Source: Deinococcus ruber (lineage in GTDB: Bacteria; Deinococcota; Deinococci; Deinococcales; Deinococcaceae). From it: DNA of 64,000 nucleotides. The DNA is taken from positions 1 to 64,000 of the forward strand of contig NZ_BMQL01000002.1 in the NCBI RefSeq assembly GCF_014648095.1, read 5' to 3'. Below, one piece after another: positions 60,831 through 64,000 of this stretch; position 1 is the stretch's first letter; each line of letters starts with the position of its first letter. The notes under the pieces were generated by a model. It was given only the letters and a program-made list of their open reading frames with translations, made no database searches and had not been told where the DNA came from. A program made the position numbers and the translations under genes.

Positions 60831-61553
60831 ATGACTGAGGCAGCGAAAGGCGGGCAGGCAGGCAGCAAGGTGCTCTTTATTACCGGGGCCAGCATGGGGA
60901 TCGGGGCGGCAGTGGCGCGGCAGGCGGTAGCGGCAGGCTACCGGGTGGCGCTCACCGCCCGCAGCGTCGACAAGTTGCAGGCGCTGGCCGCCGAACTGGG
61001 CGAAGAACATGCTCTGGCGCTGAAGGCCGACGTGACGCAGTGGGCTGAGCTGGAAGCGGCAGTGGCAGCCACGCTGGAGCGCTTCGGGCAGATCGACGCG
61101 ACCTTTGCCAACGCGGGGTTTACGGCGGGTGCGGGCCGCTACGCCAGCGGCGACCCCACCCCGAACGAGTGGCGCGACATGATTCTGACCAACGTGCTGG
61201 GAGCCGCCCTGACAGCGCGTGCCACCCTGCCGGAACTCATCCGCACGAAGGGACACTTCTTGCTGGTCGGCAGTGTGGCAGGCCGCGTTTCGACGCCGGG
61301 GCCGTACAGCGCGACCAAATGGGCGATTTCGGGCATGGGCGACAGCATCCGCAAGGAGGTTTCGGGCCAGGGCGTGCGCGTGACCATCATCGAACCGGGG
61401 CGGGTCGATACGGCGTTCTGGGTGAACGGTGTTCCCAGCGGCCCCGTCCTGCACGAAGACGACGTGGCGAACGCGGTGCTGTACGTGCTTCAGCAGCCCT
61501 CACACGTGGCGATCAACGAACTGCTGATCCGGCCTACCCAGCAGGAGGTCTAG
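60831..61553 (+). CDS. Short-chain dehydrogenase/reductase
   Basis: A 240-residue classical SDR. The cofactor loop is TGASMGIGAAVAR, the structural motif is NAG (FANAGFTAG), and the catalytic set is S of LVGSVAGRV, Y and K of PYSATKWAI. It probably reduces or oxidises a carbonyl or alcohol with NAD(P). TAGCCT six bases before the ATG overlaps the MarR stop codon, so the gene may have its own leaderless transcript as well as read-through from marR. Substrate unknown. Confidence 0.9.
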   Translation: MTEAAKGGQAGSKVLFITGASMGIGAAVARQAVAAGYRVALTARSVDKLQALAAELGEEHALALKADVTQWAELEAAVAATLERFGQIDATFANAGFTAGAGRYASGDPTPNEWRDMILTNVLGAALTARATLPELIRTKGHFLLVGSVAGRVSTPGPYSATKWAISGMGDSIRKEVSGQGVRVTIIEPGRVDTAFWVNGVPSGPVLHEDDVANAVLYVLQQPSHVAINELLIRPTQQEV

Positions 61554-61655
61554 AGCAGTTCTCGGAAGTGGGGCGCAGGAAGTAGGAGTGAAAACGGCGT
61601 CCTGAACGGCCTTTCTGTCTACTTCGCTCAACGCTCTTCTGCTGTCAACTGCTCT
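61552..61655. repeat. Intergenic element bounded by a 9-bp inverted repeat
   Basis: AGAGCAGTT (61552-61560) and AACTGCTCT (61647-61655) are perfect inverted copies enclosing about 86 bases without a gene. The left copy overlaps the SDR stop codon. It may act as terminator of the SDR gene or be a small repeat. Confidence 0.4.
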
Positions 61656-61672
61656 GGCGCTCCTTCTTCGCT

Positions 61673-62161
61673 TTACAGCAGCTTGACCAGTTGCCGCACC
61701 GCGCCCAGGTGGTAGGTCACGTGGGCGAGCGCTCCGGCCACGCCGCCTGCCGCGTCCTCTTCGGCGTCGTCCCAGTCGGTCGGCTGCTGTGCCAGTTGGA
61801 CCAGTGCCGTATACGCGCTGTTGACCCGGCTCTGAAGCTGCTTCCACTCCTCATCGTTCACGGTGGCGGGCGCAAAGCTGCCTTTCCAGTCGAACGGCCC
61901 CCTGTCGCCGTCGTTCCAGCGCACGACCACTTCCATGTGATAGGCGGTATGCGCGGCGTGGGCGGCCACGCTCAGGCCCAGGGGGGTGGGGTCGCTGGCC
62001 TGCGCTGCACTCAGGCCAGCGAGCGTGGCAAGCAGACCGTTGTTGCCGCTGCCGTCGGCCTTTGTGCCGTCCAGAAAGGCAGTCCCCTGACCGGGCGTGC
62101 CGCCTTCCACTGCTTCTTTCAGAACCTCCAGAAAGCCCTTCAGCCACACCTGATCGCTCAT
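61673..62161 (-). CDS. DinB-like four-helix protein
   Basis: A 162-residue protein with the spacing of histidines seen in the DinB/YfiT fold: SVAAHAAHTAYHMEVVVRW in the first half and AHVTYHLGAVRQL near the end (metal-ligand pattern H...HxxxH-like). Members are metal-dependent thiol transferases, including bacillithiol S-transferases, which would fit Deinococcus. TACACT six bases before the ATG supports the start. The catalytic role is inferred from fold only. Confidence 0.68.
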   Translation of the reverse strand: MSDQVWLKGFLEVLKEAVEGGTPGQGTAFLDGTKADGSGNNGLLATLAGLSAAQASDPTPLGLSVAAHAAHTAYHMEVVVRWNDGDRGPFDWKGSFAPATVNDEEWKQLQSRVNSAYTALVQLAQQPTDWDDAEEDAAGGVAGALAHVTYHLGAVRQLVKLL

Positions 62162-62177
62162 AGGGGCAGTGTAGATC

Positions 62178-62307
62178 GGCTCTGAGCTATGGGCTATGAG
62201 TGGTGGGCAAAGGCGACAGCATCCTTGTGTGCCTGCTGTTGGGGGCTATGAGCAAAGCGAGTCTGTTCTGCTCAAAGCCCATAGCTCAAAGCCCATAGCT
62301 CAGAGCC
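62178..62307. repeat. GCTATGAGC-family hairpin repeat (copy 3)
   Basis: The ends form an 18-bp perfect inverted repeat (GGCTCTGAGCTATGGGCT at 62178-62195; its complement at 62290-62307). The right arm contains three tandem AAGCCCATAGCTC-like units. It fills the gap between mqnD and the DinB-like gene and is related to the copies at 6535-6713 and 22373-22499. Confidence 0.75.
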
Positions 62308-62315
62308 CATAGCCT

Positions 62316-63155
62316 CTAGCCTTCTTCCACGAACAGCGGCAACTCGCTCGCTTCCACCGCGCCCGCCTCCACTGCCCTTCGGTACAGCTCCCTGACCGCC
62401 CGCTCTCCTTCCTCGCCCACATCTAGCGAGAATTCGTTGACATATAGATCGATATGCGCCTGCATCACGTCGTCGCTCATTTCCAGCGCGTGCTGACGGA
62501 TGTAGGCTTTCGGCTCGTGTGGGTGCTGCCAGGCATACTCCAGGCTGGCCCGCACCGCCGCTTGCAGGGCCTGCTGCATGTCGGTGGGCAGATCGCGGCG
62601 CACCAGAATCGCGCCCAGCGGCAGCGGCAGCCCCGTTTCGCCTTCCCACCACGCACCCAGGTCGAGCAGTTTGCTCAGGCCGTGCGTGTGGTACGTAAAG
62701 CGCGACTCGTGAATAATCAGGCCCGCGTCCACTTCCCCGCGCTCGACGGCAGGCATGATGGCGTCGTAGCGCATCCGCACGACTCGCACGCCCGGATACA
62801 CGATTTTCAGCAGCAGTTCGGCGGTGGTGAGTGCGCCCGGCGAGGCCACCGTTTTGCCGTTCAGGTCGCCCTGTTCGCCCCGCGCCACGATCAGCGGCCC
62901 CACGCCCCGGCCCAGCGCTCCGCCGCTTCTCAGGGCCACGTAGTCCTTCATGACCGAGAAATAGGCGCGGTAGGAAATCTTGGTGATCGGCAGCCGCGCA
63001 ACACCGGCCCAGTCGTTGAGCGTCTGCACGTCTTCCAGCAGCTCATGGATCGGCGTCGGCGTGTTCACCTTGCCGTGTGACAGCGCGTAGAAAATAAACG
63101 TATCGTTGGGGCAGAACGAGTAGCCCAGCTCAAGGGGATCGGCAGAAACCGTCAT
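62316..63155 (-). CDS. mqnD: 1,4-dihydroxy-6-naphthoate synthase of the futalosine pathway
   Basis: A 279-residue enzyme of the same fold as MqnA. The opening LELGYSFCPNDTFIFYAL is diagnostic for MqnD, and GKTVASPGALTTAELLLKIV with VDAGLIIHESRFTYHTHGL agree. It makes 1,4-dihydroxy-6-naphthoate from cyclic dehypoxanthinyl futalosine, a late ring-forming step. The start at 63155 fits and has TACCCT six bases upstream, so 74 extra in-frame codons are excluded. It stands apart from mqnA and mqnE at 15.6-18.2 kb. Confidence 0.9.
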   Translation of the reverse strand: MTVSADPLELGYSFCPNDTFIFYALSHGKVNTPTPIHELLEDVQTLNDWAGVARLPITKISYRAYFSVMKDYVALRSGGALGRGVGPLIVARGEQGDLNGKTVASPGALTTAELLLKIVYPGVRVVRMRYDAIMPAVERGEVDAGLIIHESRFTYHTHGLSKLLDLGAWWEGETGLPLPLGAILVRRDLPTDMQQALQAAVRASLEYAWQHPHEPKAYIRQHALEMSDDVMQAHIDLYVNEFSLDVGEEGERAVRELYRRAVEAGAVEASELPLFVEEG

Positions 63156-63227
63156 ACGCTCAGGGTACGCCCGGCAGGGGAGGGCAACTGCGCCGCAAGC
63201 CAGAAATGAAGTCGATACACTCGAATC

Positions 63228-63725
63228 ATGCGCCCAACCTTCCTCGTTCCGCTGCTGGCCGCGCTTCCGCTCACTTTGGCTGGGTGTGGATACAATCAGC
63301 TCAACGGCTGCCGCTCGTAGTATCAGAGGCCGGATTTTACGGCGCTCCAGCAGAACCTGACCGCCGCTCGCGCCCACTGGAAGGCCGCCAATATTCAGGA
63401 CTACCGGTATGATCTGGCACGGTTCATGAAACCCGGCAGCCTTCCAGCCCTCCGTATCACTGTGAAAGGCAGCAAGGTGGCGGGTGTCGAAGTGCTGACC
63501 TCGGCACCACCCGGTAATCCGACCAGTCTGCCAGGGGAGACTGTGGATGGTCTCTTTGACGAGTTACAGAGTGGCTTTCCAACAACTCCGGGTAAATGCA
63601 CCGGATTGGAATTGAACTTGGATCCAAGCGACGGACACCCTCTGAATGCGTCGTTTGGCACTGAAGAAGAAAGCATTCAGGACGGCGGGGGCGGCTTTTC
63701 CGTCTCCAACTTCACCCGCCTCTAG
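63228..63725 (+). pseudogene. DUF6174-like lipoprotein gene interrupted by an in-frame TAG
   Basis: The frame starts at the ATG 63228 with a lipoprotein signal (RPTFLVPLLAALPLTLAGC, lipobox LAGC), meets a TAG at 63318-63320 (codon 31), and then continues in the same frame without further stops to 63725. The downstream part (LQQNLTAARAHWKAANIQDY onward; VKGSKVAGVEVL; VDGLFDELQSGFP) looks like a DUF6174 domain. TACACT six bases before the ATG shows that the promoter is intact. A recent nonsense mutation, a sequencing error, or expression from an internal start are the options. Confidence 0.75.
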
Positions 63726-63733
63726 CTTTCCTC

Positions 63734-64000
63734 TTACCCTGCCATCTGCGCGAGTTGCCCCGGCGTGAGTGGCTCGGTCAGCAGCCGCCCGAAGATCTGC
63801 CCCGCGTCGCCTGCCGCCATTGCCGCCCGCACCAGTTCGCCGCCCACGGTGTACGTGTAGATATACGAACGGTAGCTGGGACTCTGGATGAAGCTCAGGC
63901 TCTGGCGGGCGCGTTCCGGCGTGTTCAGGCCGTAGGTCATCAGGTAGTCGAGCACCTCGCTCTCGGGTCTGCCGTCCTGATGCAGCAGCAGCGCCGCGTT
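63734..64000 (-). CDS. C-terminal part of a hypothetical protein (cut by window end)
   Basis: A minus-strand frame runs from the stop at 63734 to the window edge without interruption (89 codons visible). The visible part is helical (ARQSLSFIQSPSYRSYIYTY, VGGELVRAAMAAGDAGQIFG, LTPGQLAQMAG). The start lies outside the window; an internal ATG would give only 73 residues. I do not recognise the family from this tail. Confidence 0.6.
   Translation of the reverse strand, partial: NAALLLHQDGRPESEVLDYLMTYGLNTPERARQSLSFIQSPSYRSYIYTYTVGGELVRAAMAAGDAGQIFGRLLTEPLTPGQLAQMAG

Overview
The window is a high-GC, gene-dense stretch of bacterial chromosome that looks like Deinococcus or a close relative. Evidence: protein families and gene lengths typical of that group (a SigA with a long acidic N-terminus, a GroESL pair, a DUF3084 coiled-coil protein, a biosynthetic arginine decarboxylase, the futalosine menaquinone route), together with a striking promoter habit. 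About two dozen genes have a TANNNT -10 hexamer ending only 6-7 bases before the start codon, the signature of leaderless mRNAs described in Deinococcus. No rRNA, prophage, transposase or CRISPR array is visible. The two tRNA genes (Ile-GAT, Asp-GTC) each have a near-consensus promoter.

Layout. 1-7.3 kb: tRNA-Ile, dGTPase, a TPR/small protein/rsmI/pfkA cluster, rlmH, a thioesterase facing lepB, and ruvA behind a dispersed repeat. 7.5-13.7 kb: TM2 protein, secreted DUF4384/PEGA protein, membrane diguanylate cyclase, tRNA-Asp, speA, and a secreted hypothetical protein. 13.9-21.3 kb: fba, an alkyltransferase-like protein, mqnA/VOC/mqnE, then a tightly overlapping run (GGDEF-RHH fusion, deaminase, GNAT, FMN reductase, SUKH protein). 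21.4-26.3 kb: secreted HhH protein, groES-groEL, and a large surface protein. 26.3-35 kb: metallophosphatase and GCS2-like ligase from a compact divergent promoter, psd, dedA, thrC, an APH-like kinase and a MacB-type ABC exporter. 35-46.1 kb: recG, cdd, a CNNM/CBS protein, rpoD, an RsmC-like methyltransferase, rnhB, a truncated globin, and a 2'-5' RNA ligase/SufR-like/Mrp cluster.

46.1-48.4 kb is the most unusual segment. A gene for a degenerate protein kinase (pseudokinase) with an A/Q-rich linker, one membrane segment and a C-terminal beta domain is flanked on both sides by inverted copies of a ~66-bp repeat that occurs nowhere else in the window. guaA follows at once. 50-53.8 kb carries an OmpR-type two-component pair followed by two low-complexity secreted proteins. 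The promoter of the first has TTCAGC direct repeats spaced 11 and 22 bp, the geometry expected for an OmpR/PhoB-family regulator. 53.9-64 kb: DUF3084 protein, a lipoprotein, a deoB/unknown/hisD run, cupin and MarR/SDR genes, a DinB-like protein, mqnD, a DUF6174-like lipoprotein gene interrupted by an in-frame TAG, and a partial gene at the edge.

Most of the window is housekeeping: nucleotide metabolism (dgt, deaminases, cdd, guaA, deoB), DNA repair (ruvA, recG, rnhB, alkyltransferase-like protein), menaquinone (mqnA, E, D), Fe-S assembly (mrp with a SufR-like regulator) and envelope functions. Start codons were chosen from Shine-Dalgarno sites, leaderless -10 boxes, signal peptides and overlaps. 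All identifications come from reading motifs by eye, without database searches.
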